Assembly (NCBI RefSeq): GCF_040500525.1
Contig: NZ_CP159402.1
Coordinates: forward strand, 1,301,501-1,365,500
Source: Azospirillum formosense
Lineage (GTDB): Bacteria > Pseudomonadota > Alphaproteobacteria > Azospirillales > Azospirillaceae
Length of the DNA stretch: 64,000 nt
Direction of reading: 5' to 3'
A program made the position numbers and the translations under genes. Under the pieces are notes generated by a model that saw only the letters and a program-made list of their open reading frames with translations, was not told where the DNA came from and did no database searches. Each line of letters opens with the position of its first letter. The stretch's first letter is position 1. Below are positions 53,475-63,964 of this stretch, in pieces.

Positions 53475-53736
53475 GCTCCTCACCTCACCATCGCCCGGCG
53501 GAGCATAGCGGCCCCGCCCCGCTTATCCACCCCTTGATGACGGGGGGCCAGCAAGGTCACACAGCGTTTCCCCGCCTTCGCCGAATCAGTAGGCAATTGA
53601 GGGAAATTCGCGCAAATCGCCTTCCAGTCCCTGAAAAAGCGAGCGGCGGACAGGAAAAAATCCCGATAACGCCGCTCACAAGCACCAGCAAAATCCGTAC
53701 TATGCGGCATCGCGCCGATGCAGCCAGGATTTTTGC

Positions 53737-55515
53737 ATGTCCCATGACGTTCCGCTTATTTCCATGATCGCCATCGCATTCGGGTTGGCCTTCATCTTCG
53801 GATACATCGCCGACCGGGTCCGATTGCCTCCCCTGGTCGGCTATCTGGTCGCCGGCATCATCATCGGCCCCTTCACACCGGGATTCGTCGCCGATGGGGC
53901 TTTGGCCGCCCAGCTGGCCGAGATCGGCGTCATTCTTCTGATGTTCGGCGTCGGCCTTCATTTCTCCCCCTCGGACCTTCTGGCGGTCCGGAAGATCGCC
54001 ATTCCCGGAGCGGTCGGCCAGATCGGCCTCGCCACCGCGCTGGGAGTCGGGCTGGCCTGGCTGTGGGGCTGGAGCCTCGGCGCCGGCCTCGTGCTGGGGC
54101 TCAGCCTGTCGGTGGCGAGCACGGTCGTGCTGCTGAAGGCCCTGGAAGAGCGCGACATGCTGAACACCGCCGAGGGCCGCGTGGCGGTCGGCTGGCTGAT
54201 CGTCGAGGATCTCGCGATGGTCCTGGCGCTCGTCCTGCTGCCGGCCCTGGCGGAGGTTCTGGGCGGCCACGCGCCGGGCGCCGCGGGGGGTGCCGCCGGG
54301 GGCCATGGCGGCGGGTCCGACGGTCCGATCTGGCTGACGCTGGCGCTCACGCTGGGCAAGGTGGCGGCCTTCTCCGTTCTGGCGATCGTGCTCGGCCCGC
54401 GGGTCGTCCCGGTGATCCTGACCAACGTGGCGCGGACCGGCTCGCGCGAGCTGTTCACCCTGTCGGTCCTCGCCATCGCGCTGGGCGTCGCCTACGGCTC
54501 GGCGGTGCTGTTCGGCGTGTCCTTCGCGCTCGGCGCCTTCTTCGCCGGCGTGGTGCTGAACGAATCCCGCTTCAGCCACAAGGCGGCCACCGATTCGATG
54601 CCGTTGCAGGACGCCTTCGCCGTGCTGTTCTTCGTGTCGGTGGGCATGCTGTTCGACCCGTCGATCCTGCTGCGCGACCCGCTGGCGGTCATCGCCGTGG
54701 TGGCCCTGATCGTGGTCGGCAAGTCGCTGATCGCCTTCGGCATCGTGGTCCTGTTGCGCTTCCCGGTGGGCATGGGCTTGGCCGTGTCGGCCAGCCTCGC
54801 GCAGATTGGCGAGTTCTCCTTCATCCTCGTCGGGCTGGGCCTGTCGCTCGGCCTGCTGCCGGAGGAAGGGCGCGACCTCGTGCTGGCCGGCGCGCTGTTG
54901 TCGATCACGCTGAACCCGGCGGTCTTCGCCGGTGTCACGGCGCTGCGCAAGCACCTCCAGGCCAAGCGGGCCGCCGGTGTGCCGCCCTATGGCTGGGAGC
55001 AGTTCGAACGGCTCCAGAGCAGCCTCGCCGACGCCCGTCACCAAGCGGAGGAGCGCGAGAAGGAGCATGACCTGCAAATCCAGGCGCTGGCCAAGACCTT
55101 CCCCGTGCTGTCGTTGCTGGACGCCCACGAGCAGGAGCGGCTGATGATGCTGTTCCGGCCGAAGTCGGCGGTGCCCGGCGAGCGCATCATCCGCAAGGGC
55201 GACCGCGCCAACGCCATGTACTTCATCTCCTCCGGCGCCGTGGAGGTGCTCATGGAGGGCCAGACCATCCGCCTGGGCGCCGGCACGATGTTCGGCGAAA
55301 TGGCCCTGCTGAGCGGCCAGCGGCGCAACGCCGACGTCGCCGCGGTCGACTACTGCCAGTTCCAGGTGCTGGAGCGGCGCGACTTCAACCAGTTCACCGC
55401 CCGCCACCCGGCGCTGCGCACGGCCCTGATCGACATGGCCGCGCAACGGCGCAGGATGAACCAGCAGGACGCCGCCACCGACGAGGCGATGGCCGCGTCG
55501 GAAAACGCCGCCTGA
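53737..55515 (+). CDS. CPA2-family cation:proton antiporter with cyclic-nucleotide domain
   Basis: A 592-aa Kef-type antiporter. About twelve membrane segments occupy residues 5-390, with RLPPLVGYLVAGIIIGPFTPG and GVSFALGAFFAGVVLNES from the transport core. A coiled region (ADARHQAEEREKEHDL) links to a C-terminal cNMP-binding domain at about 465-580, with IIRKGDRANAMYFISSG and FGEMALLSGQRRNADV. No TrkA-N/RCK domain is present, so gating may be through a nucleotide instead. Potassium or sodium efflux is expected from family. It is followed by a terminator and tRNA. Confidence 0.9.
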   Translation: MSHDVPLISMIAIAFGLAFIFGYIADRVRLPPLVGYLVAGIIIGPFTPGFVADGALAAQLAEIGVILLMFGVGLHFSPSDLLAVRKIAIPGAVGQIGLATALGVGLAWLWGWSLGAGLVLGLSLSVASTVVLLKALEERDMLNTAEGRVAVGWLIVEDLAMVLALVLLPALAEVLGGHAPGAAGGAAGGHGGGSDGPIWLTLALTLGKVAAFSVLAIVLGPRVVPVILTNVARTGSRELFTLSVLAIALGVAYGSAVLFGVSFALGAFFAGVVLNESRFSHKAATDSMPLQDAFAVLFFVSVGMLFDPSILLRDPLAVIAVVALIVVGKSLIAFGIVVLLRFPVGMGLAVSASLAQIGEFSFILVGLGLSLGLLPEEGRDLVLAGALLSITLNPAVFAGVTALRKHLQAKRAAGVPPYGWEQFERLQSSLADARHQAEEREKEHDLQIQALAKTFPVLSLLDAHEQERLMMLFRPKSAVPGERIIRKGDRANAMYFISSGAVEVLMEGQTIRLGAGTMFGEMALLSGQRRNADVAAVDYCQFQVLERRDFNQFTARHPALRTALIDMAAQRRRMNQQDAATDEAMAASENAA

Positions 55516-55602
55516 GCGGACGCGCCTCGCACGGAACCGCCGCCGGCCTCTCCAGCGGAGGCGCGGCGGCTTCCGCGATCGGGCCGTTGGAGACAAGCAA
55601 AA

Positions 55603-55640
55603 GAAAAGGCCTTGGAGCCGATCAGCTCCAAGGCCTTTTC
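55603..55640. terminator. bidirectional terminator between antiporter gene and tRNA-Pro
   Basis: GAAAAGGCCTTGGAGC and GCTCCAAGGCCTTTTC form a perfect 16-bp stem with a CGATCA loop; the A-run/T-run ends make it work for either strand. Confidence 0.9.
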
Positions 55641-55654
55641 ATCTTCCAGAACAT

Positions 55655-55731
55655 TGGTCGGAGCGACAGGATTTGAACCTGCGACCCCCAGACCCCCAGT
55701 CTGATGCGCTACCAGGCTGCGCTACGCTCCG
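55655..55731 (-). tRNA. tRNA-Pro (anticodon GGG)
   Basis: 77-nt cloverleaf read on the minus strand. The acceptor CGGAGCG pairs with CGCTCCG, and CCA is encoded at the 3' end. The D arm is GCGCAGCCTGGTAGCGC, the anticodon stem-loop CAGACTGGGGGTCTG has anticodon GGG, and the T arm is GCAGGTTCGAATCCTGT. A strong terminator lies immediately downstream. It decodes proline codons CCC and CCU. Confidence 0.97.
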
Positions 55732-55816
55732 TTCGACGGACCGCCCTTCGTTCTGGAAGGGAGCGGGACTATAGCCGGGACCTTGGTCCAACGCAAGCGC
55801 TACAGTTCACTTTTTT

Positions 55817-56320
55817 TCACACCTCTCGAATTTCTTTTTCCTCTCCCAGAGCGAGCAGAAGGCGCGCCTCCCTCAACTCGTCGAGCGCCTGGGCGATGGC
55901 CTGCCGGATGGTGTCCGACAGGCCGTCGAACGCAACGACCGGAGCACCCTCCTCCCCGTCGGGCGACTCCAGGCCCGCTTCCTCCGGAGCGGCCGCGAAG
56001 GCGTCGGGGATATCCGGTTCCTCCGGCGTCTCCTCAACCCTCCGGGCCTCCGGATCGTCGTCCACCTTCCCGCCCTTCAGAAGGCGCTGCACGCCCTTGA
56101 TCGTGTAGCCCTCGCCATACAGCAGGTTCTGAATCTGCCGCAACAGGTCCACATCCTCCGGGCGGTAGTAGCGCCGCCCTCCACCGCGCTTGAGCGGGCG
56201 GAGCTGCGGGAACTTGCCCTCCCAGAAACGCAGCACATGCTGCGGCACGTCCAGGTCGGACGACACCTCGCTGATCGTGCGGAACGCCGTGGCGGACTTC
56301 GTGGGGCCGCGCGCCTTCAT
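55817..56320 (-). CDS. MerR family regulator adjacent to ihfA
   Basis: A 167-aa MerR-type protein. The winged HTH covers residues 12-80: [20 protein letters not shown] with the basic wing [15 protein letters not shown]. The C-terminal region is acidic ([11 protein letters not shown]) and probably disordered, followed by a helix at the end. It has no metal-binding cysteines. Its place directly downstream of ihfA is conserved in Alphaproteobacteria; the target is not established. Confidence 0.92.
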   Translation of the reverse strand: MKARGPTKSATAFRTISEVSSDLDVPQHVLRFWEGKFPQLRPLKRGGGRRYYRPEDVDLLRQIQNLLYGEGYTIKGVQRLLKGGKVDDDPEARRVEETPEEPDIPDAFAAAPEEAGLESPDGEEGAPVVAFDGLSDTIRQAIAQALDELREARLLLALGEEKEIREV

Positions 56321-56360
56321 GTCCGGGAAACCCTTGTTGTCGACCGCTCCGTGAGGCGGA

Positions 56361-56699
56361 TCAGGAAACCGCCTTCACGCGCTGCGCCTCGGCTTCCTCC
56401 GCCTCAACGACCTCGTTGATGCGGTTCTTCAGGACGTGGCTCGCCCGGAAGACCAGGACGCGCCTGGGCAGGATCGGAACCTCTTCGCCGGTCTTCGGGT
56501 TGCGGCCGACCCGCTGCCCCTTCTGCCGGATCTGGAAACTGCCGAAGGACGAGATCTTGACCATCTCGCCGCGGGCCAGGGCGTCGGAGATCTCCTCCAG
56601 GACGCTTTCGACCAGATCGGCGGATTCGTTGCGCGACAGGCCGACCTCTTGGTAGACCGCCTCGCTGAGCTGCGCGCGGGTGACGGTGTTCTGTGACAT
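56361..56699 (-). CDS. ihfA: integration host factor subunit alpha
   Basis: DNA-bending architectural protein, 112 aa including a C-terminal tail. Typical features are [15 protein letters not shown] at the start, [26 protein letters not shown] (beta arm with GRNPKTGE), and [15 protein letters not shown]. The ATG with GGGGGA upstream is preferred over a start eight codons earlier. It pairs with IhfB elsewhere. Downstream partner: a MerR regulator after 40 bases. Confidence 0.95.
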   Translation of the reverse strand: MSQNTVTRAQLSEAVYQEVGLSRNESADLVESVLEEISDALARGEMVKISSFGSFQIRQKGQRVGRNPKTGEEVPILPRRVLVFRASHVLKNRINEVVEAEEAEAQRVKAVS

Positions 56700-56837
56700 G
56701 GTTCGCTTCCCCCCCGAAACCATAGGGGAAAAACCGTAATCCGGGGAAAGAACCCGGTCAATTCAAAAGCTTGGATCGCATCGTTGTGAGCAGCGCAGCA
56801 AACGCCACCCTGCGGAAAAACGAAGCGGGTGCGCCGC

Positions 56838-57809
56838 TTACCAGCGCACCATCGCGGCGCCCCAGGTCAGGCCGCCGCCGATGGCCTCCATGAGGATCAG
56901 GTCGCCGCGCTTCACGCGGCCGTCATGCACCGCCTCGCACAGCGCCAGCGGGATCGACGCGGCGGAGGTGTTGCCGTGCCGGTCGACCGTTAGGACGACC
57001 TTGTCGGAGGGCAGCTTCAGCTTGCGGGCGATGCCGTCGATGATCCGCTGGTTGGCCTGGTGCGGCACCAGCCAGTCAACCGCCGACGGCTCCAGACCGT
57101 TGGCCGCCAGGGCCTCCTCGACGACCGAGGACAGCTTGCTGACGGCGTGGCGGAACACGTCCTGGCCGTTCATCCGCACATGCCCGGCCGTGCCGGTGGT
57201 CGACGGGCCGCCATCGACGTAGAGCAGCCCGTACTGGGCGCCGTCCGAATGCAGGTGGGTGGACAGCACGCCGCGGTCCGCCGATGTGCCGGCGGCGTCG
57301 TACCCCTCCATCACCACGGCCCCGGCGCCATCGCCGAACAGGACGCAGGTGGTGCGGTCCTTCCAGTCGAGCAGGCGGGAGAAGGTCTCCGCGCCGATGA
57401 CCAGGGCGCGGTTGGCCTGCCCGATGCGGATGAAGTTGTCGGCGATCGACATGGCGTAGACGAAGCCGGCGCACACCGCCTGGATGTCCAGCGCGAAGCC
57501 CTTGGTCCCCAGCGCCGCCTGCACCTTGGTGGCGGTCGCCGGGAAGGTGTTGTCCGGAGTCGTCGTCGCCAGCACGATGCAGTCGATGCTGGCGGCGTCC
57601 ACCCCGGCATGCTCCAGCGCGCGGGTCGCCGCGGCGATGGCGAGGTCGGAGGTCAGTTCCCCGTCGGCGGCGATGTGGCGCGACTTGATGCCGGTGCGTT
57701 GGACGATCCACTCGTCCGAGGTGTCCACACGGGCTTCGAGGTCGCGATTCGTGACGACGTTGGCCGGGAGGTAGGAACCGCAGCCGAGAACTCGGGAACG
57801 CTTGACCAT
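56838..57809 (-). CDS. fabH: beta-ketoacyl-ACP synthase III
   Basis: Initiates fatty-acid synthesis by condensing acetyl-CoA with malonyl-ACP; 323 aa from the ATG beginning [15 protein letters not shown]. The active-site cysteine is in [13 protein letters not shown] (about residue 115), the histidine in VPHQANQRI (about 245), and the asparagine in [13 protein letters not shown]. It starts four bases after the plsX stop, which leaves a weak ribosome site within that gene and implies coupling. Confidence 0.95.
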   Translation of the reverse strand: MVKRSRVLGCGSYLPANVVTNRDLEARVDTSDEWIVQRTGIKSRHIAADGELTSDLAIAAATRALEHAGVDAASIDCIVLATTTPDNTFPATATKVQAALGTKGFALDIQAVCAGFVYAMSIADNFIRIGQANRALVIGAETFSRLLDWKDRTTCVLFGDGAGAVVMEGYDAAGTSADRGVLSTHLHSDGAQYGLLYVDGGPSTTGTAGHVRMNGQDVFRHAVSKLSSVVEEALAANGLEPSAVDWLVPHQANQRIIDGIARKLKLPSDKVVLTVDRHGNTSAASIPLALCEAVHDGRVKRGDLILMEAIGGGLTWGAAMVRW

Positions 57810-57813
57810 GATG

Positions 57814-58866
57814 TTAGACCGCCGCCGCCTTCGTGTCGGGAAGAGGCTTGGCGTCGCCGAGACGCTGCATCTCTTCCTTGATTCGGTCGTTGAAACCGTT
57901 TGCCGCCAGATTGTAGGCCACACCGATGGCGTTGGCGAACCCGATGGCGTCGGTGCCCCCGTGGCTCTTCACGCAGACTCCGCGCAGCCCCAGGAACATG
58001 GCGCCGTTGTAGCGGCGCGGATCGGTGCGCTGCTTCAACCGCTTGAAGGCCCCTCGGGCCAGCAGATAGCCGAGACGCGCCGTCCAGGAGGACTGAAACG
58101 TCCGGCGCAGGAACTCCGTGAAGAGCTTCGCCGTGCCTTCGGCGGTCTTCAGGGCGACGTTGCCGGTGAAGCCGTCGGTCACGATCACGTCCACCGTGCC
58201 GGTGGCGATGTCGTTGCCCTCGACGAATCCATGGAAACGCCCGGGCAGCGGCATCTCGCGCAGACGGGTCGCGGCGGCGCGCACCACCTCGTTCCCCTTC
58301 ACCTCTTCCGAACCGATGTTCAGCACGCCGATCGTCGGCTCGGACAGGTTCAGCGCGGTGCGCGCGAAGACCGCGCCCATCACGGCGAACTGCACGAGGT
58401 TCTCGGGCTGGCATTCGGTGTTGGCGCCGAGGTCGAGCATCACGCTCTCCCCCCGCAGCGTCGGGAAGAAGGAAGCGATGGCCGGGCGGTCGATCCCGGG
58501 AATCGTCTTCAGCACGAACTTGGCCATGGCCATGAGCGCGCCGGTGTTGCCGGCGGATACGACGCAGGCGGCTTGCCCGCCCGCCACCGAGTCGATGGCG
58601 AGACGCATGCTCGACTGACGCCCGGCGCGCAACGCGACCGACGGCTTGGCGTCGCCGGCCACGGCGTCCGGGGTGTGACGCACCTCGGCCACCGCTCTCA
58701 AGGCGGGTCGCTGCGCAAGCAGCGGCTCGATGCGGGCGGTGTCCCCGAACAGCAGGTAGTGCACCTGCGGGTGACGCTCGCGGGCGATATCCGCCCCGGC
58801 AATCACCATGTCGGGTCCTTTGTCACCGCCCATGGCATCAAGGGCAATGGTCAGGCGCTGGCTCAC
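57814..58866 (-). CDS. plsX: phosphate acyltransferase PlsX
   Basis: Makes acyl-phosphate from acyl-ACP for phospholipid synthesis; 350 aa, normal length. Starts [22 protein letters not shown] and contains [34 protein letters not shown] and the C-terminal [18 protein letters not shown], all PlsX signatures. Part of the block DUF177 - rpmF - plsX - fabH, 49 bases after rpmF. It has no membrane segment; the enzyme acts at the membrane surface. Confidence 0.96.
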   Translation of the reverse strand: MSQRLTIALDAMGGDKGPDMVIAGADIARERHPQVHYLLFGDTARIEPLLAQRPALRAVAEVRHTPDAVAGDAKPSVALRAGRQSSMRLAIDSVAGGQAACVVSAGNTGALMAMAKFVLKTIPGIDRPAIASFFPTLRGESVMLDLGANTECQPENLVQFAVMGAVFARTALNLSEPTIGVLNIGSEEVKGNEVVRAAATRLREMPLPGRFHGFVEGNDIATGTVDVIVTDGFTGNVALKTAEGTAKLFTEFLRRTFQSSWTARLGYLLARGAFKRLKQRTDPRRYNGAMFLGLRGVCVKSHGGTDAIGFANAIGVAYNLAANGFNDRIKEEMQRLGDAKPLPDTKAAAV

Positions 58867-58915
58867 CGCGGACAGGCTCCCTGGCTAGGACGTAGGGCGG
58901 CCAACCAAACCGCCA

Positions 58916-59101
58916 TCAGGCCGCCGGAGCGCTCTGAACCACTTCGCGCTGGTCGTAGTGACCGCAGGAGCCGCAGACATGGTGCGGGCGCTTCAGCTCG
59001 CCGCAGTTCGAGCACTCGGCGTAGGACGAGGTCGGGAGAGCGTGGTGCGAGCGACGCATGTTGCGGCGCGACTTGGAGGTCTTCTTCTTCGGAACAGCCA
59101 T
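58916..59101 (-). CDS. rpmF: 50S ribosomal protein L32
   Basis: 61-aa ribosomal protein. Begins [20 protein letters not shown] as in all L32; the zinc-ribbon cysteines are retained as CSNCG and CGSCG. The C-terminus is [14 protein letters not shown], with the Ala tail common in Alphaproteobacteria. Preceded by a terminator-like hairpin after DUF177 and followed by plsX. Confidence 0.97.
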   Translation of the reverse strand: MAVPKKKTSKSRRNMRRSHHALPTSSYAECSNCGELKRPHHVCGSCGHYDQREVVQSAPAA

Positions 59102-59122
59102 GGCCGTAAACTCTCTTCATTG

Positions 59123-59150
59123 TAAAAGGCGGCCCGAAGAGGGGCCGCCT
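59123..59150 (-). terminator. hairpin with T-run between DUF177 gene and rpmF
   Basis: On the minus strand AGGCGGCCC and GGGCCGCCT form a stem, followed by TTTTACAATG. It could terminate or attenuate transcription into rpmF, which would then need its own promoter. Confidence 0.6.
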
Positions 59151-59206
59151 GACGCGAGCGGCATTCAATACGGCAATTGCCCCCGAAGGGCAAGCCCGTT
59201 CCGCCC

Positions 59207-59815
59207 TCAATTCTGTCGTTTCAGACGTTCCAGCACGGCAAACGGGTTCGGCTTCTCCGGATCGGCGTCGACGTCATGATCGGAGGGGGCCGGTGCCTCC
59301 TCCTCCTCTTCGCCTTCGTTGTATCCGTCGAACGCCACGCCTTCTGCATGAGGATAGGGGTCGAGCGCCAGGGACAAATGCTGGGCGGCCAGTTCACCGA
59401 TGTCGATGCGCCCGTTGGTCATGGCCTCCGGAATGTCCTCCTCGGCGATGTTCGGGTCGATCTCGATCTCGTCATCCTCGCTGGGAACCAGCGACTCCGG
59501 AGCGAACAGGGCGCCGAAGCGGTCGGAGACCTGGGCCGGCACCGGCTCCAGCGTGATGACGCAGGTCTGCACCACGTCGGCCTCCAGTTCCCCCTCGACG
59601 CGCACCATCTGGCCGCCGCGCACGGAGCGCAGGCGGACCCTGGCGGTCAGACGTCCGATTCCGTCCAGTTCGAACCGCTCGGCGAGCGCCTTGCGCTCGG
59701 CCTCCGTCGCCTCGATGGTTTCGATCAGATCGCCGTCGCGATGGACGGCGTCGGCGCGGACGATGCGCGAGAATTCCGAAGCGGAACCGGCGGAAGGCGG
59801 AGTCGTGTTGCGCAT
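59207..59815 (-). CDS. DUF177 (YceD) protein
   Basis: A 202-aa protein of the DUF177/YceD family, conserved upstream of rpmF and implicated in 23S rRNA accumulation in some bacteria. The segment VEGELEADVVQTCVITLEPVPA is the family core (C-V-x-T-L-E-P). The tail is highly acidic (EGEEEEEAPAP) and carries AVLERLKRQN at the end. ATG with AAGGAA nine bases upstream; a longer frame is open but begins in untranslated DNA. Confidence 0.9.
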   Translation of the reverse strand: MRNTTPPSAGSASEFSRIVRADAVHRDGDLIETIEATEAERKALAERFELDGIGRLTARVRLRSVRGGQMVRVEGELEADVVQTCVITLEPVPAQVSDRFGALFAPESLVPSEDDEIEIDPNIAEEDIPEAMTNGRIDIGELAAQHLSLALDPYPHAEGVAFDGYNEGEEEEEAPAPSDHDVDADPEKPNPFAVLERLKRQN

Positions 59816-59958
59816 GTCAGGCAATTCCTTGTCACAGCGCCCGTTCTGCAGCGGGCGCCTTCGTCTCTCTGTCAGATGAATCCGGTTGCCGGGAAAGGCA
59901 AGCCCATTCGGCGAGCCCCATGGAACGAGCCCCATAGAAAGAGACTCGGCCGGAACGG

Positions 59959-60510
59959 TCAGTCCATCCCGGCGCCGGGTGGCGGACCGAAGCGGACCTT
60001 CCCGGCCATGAGCGACTCCAGCGGCTGCGCCTCCAGCCCGGCCGCCTCGCGCCGGACATAGGCCGCCATGACGGCCAGCCGTTGCGGAGGCACATCCGAT
60101 GCGGTGCCGTAGACGTTGTTGTCGAGGGCGACCTCCAACGCCGCATCGTTTTCATCGGCGAGCGCGCGGTCGTAGACCTCGATCCGTCCGGCGATGCCGC
60201 GCGCCATGGTCTTGATTCGCCGCCCGACTCCGCTGTCGCCCACCCCCTGCTCCATCAGCGACTTCTCGAAATGGTCGATCATCGCTTCGAAAAGGAGGCG
60301 CGAGCGGTCCGCCGCGGCGGCCCCCTGCCCCTTCAGGCGGCGCATCACCAAGAAGACGTGAAGCACCACCATGTCGAAGCGCCCGTCCAGCGTGTCGGGA
60401 ACGCCAAGGTCACGGTAAAAGCCCGGCAGCCGGGCCTGCGCCGCGATCGTCAGATAGAAATCGGCGACGGCACGGGCTTCACGCCGACGCCGGAACAGGC
60501 GGTCAAGCAC
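59959..60510 (-). CDS. ubiquinol-cytochrome c chaperone family protein
   Basis: 183-aa protein of the CBP3/UPC family, which helps assemble the cytochrome bc1 complex. Recognisable parts are VADFYLTIAAQARLPGFYRDLGVPDTLDGRFDMVVLHVFLVMRRLKG in fragments (for example DTLDGRFDMVVLHVFL) and RALADENDAALEVALDNNVY. GTG start with GAGAGA six bases upstream; longer frames are non-homologous. The genes around it, bamE divergent and DUF177 downstream, match the usual alphaproteobacterial arrangement. Confidence 0.88.
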   Translation of the reverse strand: MLDRLFRRRREARAVADFYLTIAAQARLPGFYRDLGVPDTLDGRFDMVVLHVFLVMRRLKGQGAAAADRSRLLFEAMIDHFEKSLMEQGVGDSGVGRRIKTMARGIAGRIEVYDRALADENDAALEVALDNNVYGTASDVPPQRLAVMAAYVRREAAGLEAQPLESLMAGKVRFGPPPGAGMD

Positions 60511-60639
60511 GGTTTCTCTCTCGCTCGGAGTTTCGTTGACAGGACAAACCGCGTGATGCGATTGTCCCGGCATTGCGGGCGGAATCCGGCCTGCCGCTCG
60601 AGTCCGGCGGTCCGCCCGCGCCATCATAGCCTGAGCACC

Positions 60640-61107
60640 ATGACGAGATCGATTCCTTCGGCGCTGTGCGCCTTCGCCTTTCTGGGTCTCGCCGTCTCCG
60701 CCTGCTCGCCGACCGTGGCGACCCGTGGCAACATGGCGGACCCCGACCGAGTCGCCGAGATCAAGGCCGGACAGTCGCGGCGGGAGGATGTGGCGGACAT
60801 TCTCGGCACGCCGACCTCCTTGGGAACCTTCGACCAGAATGTCTGGTACTACATCGGCCAGAAGACGGAGAAGCTCGCCTTCTTCGAGCCGAGCGTGATG
60901 GAGCGCCGCGTCGTCGTCGTCCATTTCGACGACGCCGGCGTGGTGAAGGAGATGAAGCAGCTCGACGCCACCGACGGCCAGCGGGTCGACATCGTCGACC
61001 GCAGCACGCCCACCGCCGGACGCGAGCTGAGCCTGCTGGAGCAGATGCTCGGCAACGTCGGCCGCTTCTCCGCCAAGGATTCGCGCAACCGCGGCCCCGG
61101 CCGCTGA
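60640..61107 (+). CDS. bamE: outer membrane assembly lipoprotein BamE
   Basis: 155-aa lipoprotein of the BAM complex (SmpA family). Signal and lipobox LGLAVSAC give a lipidated cysteine at about residue 22. The mature part has GQSRREDVADILGTPTSLGTFDQNVWYYIG, seen in fragments as DVADILGTPT and NVWYYIG, typical of the BamE fold. The longer open frame upstream runs through the divergent chaperone gene and is not coding. Together with bamB elsewhere in the window, two BAM lipoproteins are encoded here. Confidence 0.92.
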   Translation: MTRSIPSALCAFAFLGLAVSACSPTVATRGNMADPDRVAEIKAGQSRREDVADILGTPTSLGTFDQNVWYYIGQKTEKLAFFEPSVMERRVVVVHFDDAGVVKEMKQLDATDGQRVDIVDRSTPTAGRELSLLEQMLGNVGRFSAKDSRNRGPGR

Positions 61108-61130
61108 CGCGGAACAGTCTTCCGAGACGC

Positions 61131-61158
61131 GAAAAGCCCCGCTTCCGCGGGGCTTTTC
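61131..61158. terminator. bidirectional terminator between bamE and hppA
   Basis: GAAAAGCCCCGC and GCGGGGCTTTTC make a perfect 12-bp stem with a TTCC loop, followed by TTTT. Confidence 0.9.
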
Positions 61159-61197
61159 TTTTGGCGCCGATCCGTTTGGAGCGTGCGCGATCCGACC

Positions 61198-63300
61198 TCA
61201 GCCGATCTGGGCGAGAATCGCCAGGAGCAGGATCGCCACGATGTTGGTGATCTTGATCATCGGATTGACCGCGGGGCCGGCGGTGTCCTTGTACGGGTCG
61301 CCGACGGTGTCGCCGGTCACCGCCGCCTTGTGCGCGTCGGAGCCCTTGCCGCCGTGGTTGCCCTCCTCGATGAACTTCTTGGCGTTGTCCCAGGCGCCGC
61401 CGCCCGAGGTCATCGAGATGGCGACGAAGATCCCCGTCACGATGGTGCCCAGCAGCATGGCGCCCAAGGCGGCGAAGGCCTGCGCCTGACCGGCGATGGC
61501 GGCGATGACGATGTACAGGACCACCGGCGCCAGCACCGGCAGCAGCGACGGGATGACCATCTCCTTGATCGCCGCGCGGGTCAGCATGTCGACGGCGCGG
61601 CCGTAGTCCGGCTTGGCGGTGCCTTCCATGATGCCGCTGATCTCGCGGAACTGGCGGCGCACCTCGACGACCACCGAGCCAGCGGCACGGCCGACCGCGG
61701 TCATGCCCATCGCCCCGAACAGGTAGGGCAGCAGGCCGCCGATCAGCAGGCCGACGACCACATAGGGATCGTCCAGCCGGAACTCGACCGCGACGTTCGG
61801 GAAATAGTGCTTCAGATCCTGCACATAGGCGGCGAACAGAACGAGGGCCGCGAGACCGGCCGAGCCGATGGCGTAGCCCTTCGTCACCGCCTTGGTGGTG
61901 TTGCCGACGGCGTCCAGCGCGTCGGTCGTCACGCGGATGTCCTTCGGCATGTCGGCCATTTCCGCGATGCCGCCGGCGTTGTCGGTCACCGGTCCGTAGG
62001 CGTCGAGCGCCACCACCATGCCGGCCAGGGCGAGCATCGTGGTCGCGGCGATGCCGATGCCGAAGATGCCGGCCTGCCCGTAGGCGATGATGATGCCGAC
62101 GCAGATGACCAGGACGGGAAGCGCCGTCGCCTCCATCGACACCGCCAGACCCTGGATCACGTTGGTGCCGTGCCCGGTTTCCGACGAGCGGGCGACGCTG
62201 CGCACCGGGCGGAAGGCGGTGGAGGTGTAGTATTCGGTGATCCAGACCAGCAGGCCGGTCACGCCCAGCCCGACCAGCGACGAGACGAACAGGTTGCCGC
62301 CGGTGACGTAGCCGCCGCCGTTCAGGGGAATCGGCCGCGTGAAGCCGAACATGATCGCGGTCACGATCAGGATCAGCACGAGCGAGATGCCCGCGGTCGC
62401 CGCCAGGCCCTTGTAGAGGGCGGCCATGATGTTGTTGTTGCTGCCCAGCTTCACGAAGAAGGTGCCGGCGACGGAGGCGGCGATGCAGACCGCGCCGATG
62501 ACCAGCGGGTAGACGAGCAGCAGGCGGATCACCTCGCCCGAAAAGAAAATCGCCGCCAGCAGCATGGTGGCGACGATGGTGACGGCGTAGGTTTCGAAGA
62601 GGTCGGCGGCCATACCGGCGCAGTCGCCGACATTGTCGCCCACATTGTCGGCGATCACCGCGGGGTTGCGGGGATCGTCCTCCGGAATGCCGGCCTCGAC
62701 CTTGCCCACCAGATCGGCGCCGACGTCGGCCCCCTTGGTGAAGATGCCGCCGCCCAGCCGCGCGAAGATCGAGATCAGCGAGGCGCCGAAGCTGAGGGCG
62801 ACCAGGGCCTCCAGCACCGCGCGGACCTGCACCGGATCGGTCACGCGGTAGATCATCGTCAGGATGCCGTAGTAGACACCCACCCCCAGCAGACCCAGCC
62901 CGACCACCAGCATACCCGTGATCGCTCCGGCCTTGAAGGCGATGTCCAGCGCCGGGGCCAAGCCCTGGGTCGCCGCCTGGGCGGTGCGCACGTTGGCCCG
63001 CACCGACACGTTCATCCCGATGTAGCCGGCGGCCCCCGACAGAACCGACCCGATCAGGAAGCCGATGGCCACATGGAGGCCGAGGAACGCGCCGAGGATG
63101 ATGAGAAGCACCACGCCGGCGATGGCGATGGTTGTGTATTGGCGATTCAGATAGGCTCGGGCGCCCTCCTGCACGGCCGCTGCGATTTCCTGCATGCGGT
63201 CGGAACCGGCGGAGGCCGCCATGACTTGCTTGCCCGCGTGGTACCCATACGCCAGGGCCAACAGGCCACTGGCGATGATGATGACGAACGCTGCTGCCAT
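61198..63300 (-). CDS. hppA: proton-translocating pyrophosphatase
   Basis: Inner-membrane pump that couples pyrophosphate hydrolysis to proton export; 700 aa, about sixteen helices. The substrate region is [20 protein letters not shown] and the [19 protein letters not shown] segment carries catalytic aspartates. The position that determines ion dependence reads [10 protein letters not shown], the lysine variant known for potassium-independent enzymes. The ATG with GGGGGA upstream begins [12 protein letters not shown]. Monocistronic, with an AT-rich leader of about 200 bases. Confidence 0.96.
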   Translation of the reverse strand: MAAAFVIIIASGLLALAYGYHAGKQVMAASAGSDRMQEIAAAVQEGARAYLNRQYTTIAIAGVVLLIILGAFLGLHVAIGFLIGSVLSGAAGYIGMNVSVRANVRTAQAATQGLAPALDIAFKAGAITGMLVVGLGLLGVGVYYGILTMIYRVTDPVQVRAVLEALVALSFGASLISIFARLGGGIFTKGADVGADLVGKVEAGIPEDDPRNPAVIADNVGDNVGDCAGMAADLFETYAVTIVATMLLAAIFFSGEVIRLLLVYPLVIGAVCIAASVAGTFFVKLGSNNNIMAALYKGLAATAGISLVLILIVTAIMFGFTRPIPLNGGGYVTGGNLFVSSLVGLGVTGLLVWITEYYTSTAFRPVRSVARSSETGHGTNVIQGLAVSMEATALPVLVICVGIIIAYGQAGIFGIGIAATTMLALAGMVVALDAYGPVTDNAGGIAEMADMPKDIRVTTDALDAVGNTTKAVTKGYAIGSAGLAALVLFAAYVQDLKHYFPNVAVEFRLDDPYVVVGLLIGGLLPYLFGAMGMTAVGRAAGSVVVEVRRQFREISGIMEGTAKPDYGRAVDMLTRAAIKEMVIPSLLPVLAPVVLYIVIAAIAGQAQAFAALGAMLLGTIVTGIFVAISMTSGGGAWDNAKKFIEEGNHGGKGSDAHKAAVTGDTVGDPYKDTAGPAVNPMIKITNIVAILLLAILAQIG

Positions 63301-63505
63301 CGGTTCCCCCAAATTCTTATGGTTTCGGGCCCGATTACCGCCTTGTCGTGAAAACGACCCGTACAAACGAAGGTGGATGACGGGCGAGTTGTTCACGAAA
63401 AGGATGCCGAAGAGAAAGGCACAATGCAACAGCCGCCACGTCCGAATAGGCGCGGCGATTTGGCCGAGGCGCTCCTGACTTTCGGATAGGCGTTTTTCAG
63501 AACGG

Positions 63506-63964
63506 TTACAAATTACGCTGTGTAACCACCTGAACAAGAACATTTTGCACCACGCCCTCCCCCACCACTTTCGCGGCGGCGGCGGCGAGTTTTTCTTTTA
63601 CGGCAATGATGTTGACCAAGTTGCCGGTCATCACCGACCGGTCGTCCACCGCCGCATAAAGGGTCGACAGGCACCGGTCGTACACGAGCGGCTGGCGGGC
63701 CTGGACATAGGGAACCTTGTCGAGAACGACTTCCAGCGTGACGACCACGGTCACGAACTGCTCGACCTTTTGCGTTCCGATGGCCGGAACGACCAGCGGC
63801 GCCATGCGGACGAAGCCGGTGGGCGGCTTGGGCGGCGGCTCCTCCTTCTTGGGGGCCGACTCCTCATGCTCGACGAAATACTTGTTGTAGATCATCCAGC
63901 CGCCGAAGCCCGCGCCGCCCAGCAGCAGCAGGCCCAAAACCAGCAATATGACGGCCTTGATCAC
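63506..63964 (-). CDS. FliL-like membrane-anchored protein
   Basis: 152-aa protein with an N-terminal membrane helix ([22 protein letters not shown]), a charged Pro-rich linker ([12 protein letters not shown]), and a periplasmic domain with [12 protein letters not shown] and a C-terminal helix ending [15 protein letters not shown]. Layout resembles FliL and its relatives, which support flagellar stators, but the usual FliL conserved core is weak. There are no flagellar genes in the window, so the name is tentative. It may be one of several stand-alone FliL-like paralogues. Confidence 0.55.
   Translation of the reverse strand: MIKAVILLVLGLLLLGGAGFGGWMIYNKYFVEHEESAPKKEEPPPKPPTGFVRMAPLVVPAIGTQKVEQFVTVVVTLEVVLDKVPYVQARQPLVYDRCLSTLYAAVDDRSVMTGNLVNIIAVKEKLAAAAAKVVGEGVVQNVLVQVVTQRNL

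Noticed and set aside
53557..55596. 679-residue minus-strand frame opposite the antiporter gene
   Set aside because: Antisense shadow; extremely Gln/Glu/Arg/His-rich with no fold features, while the plus strand encodes a complete membrane antiporter.
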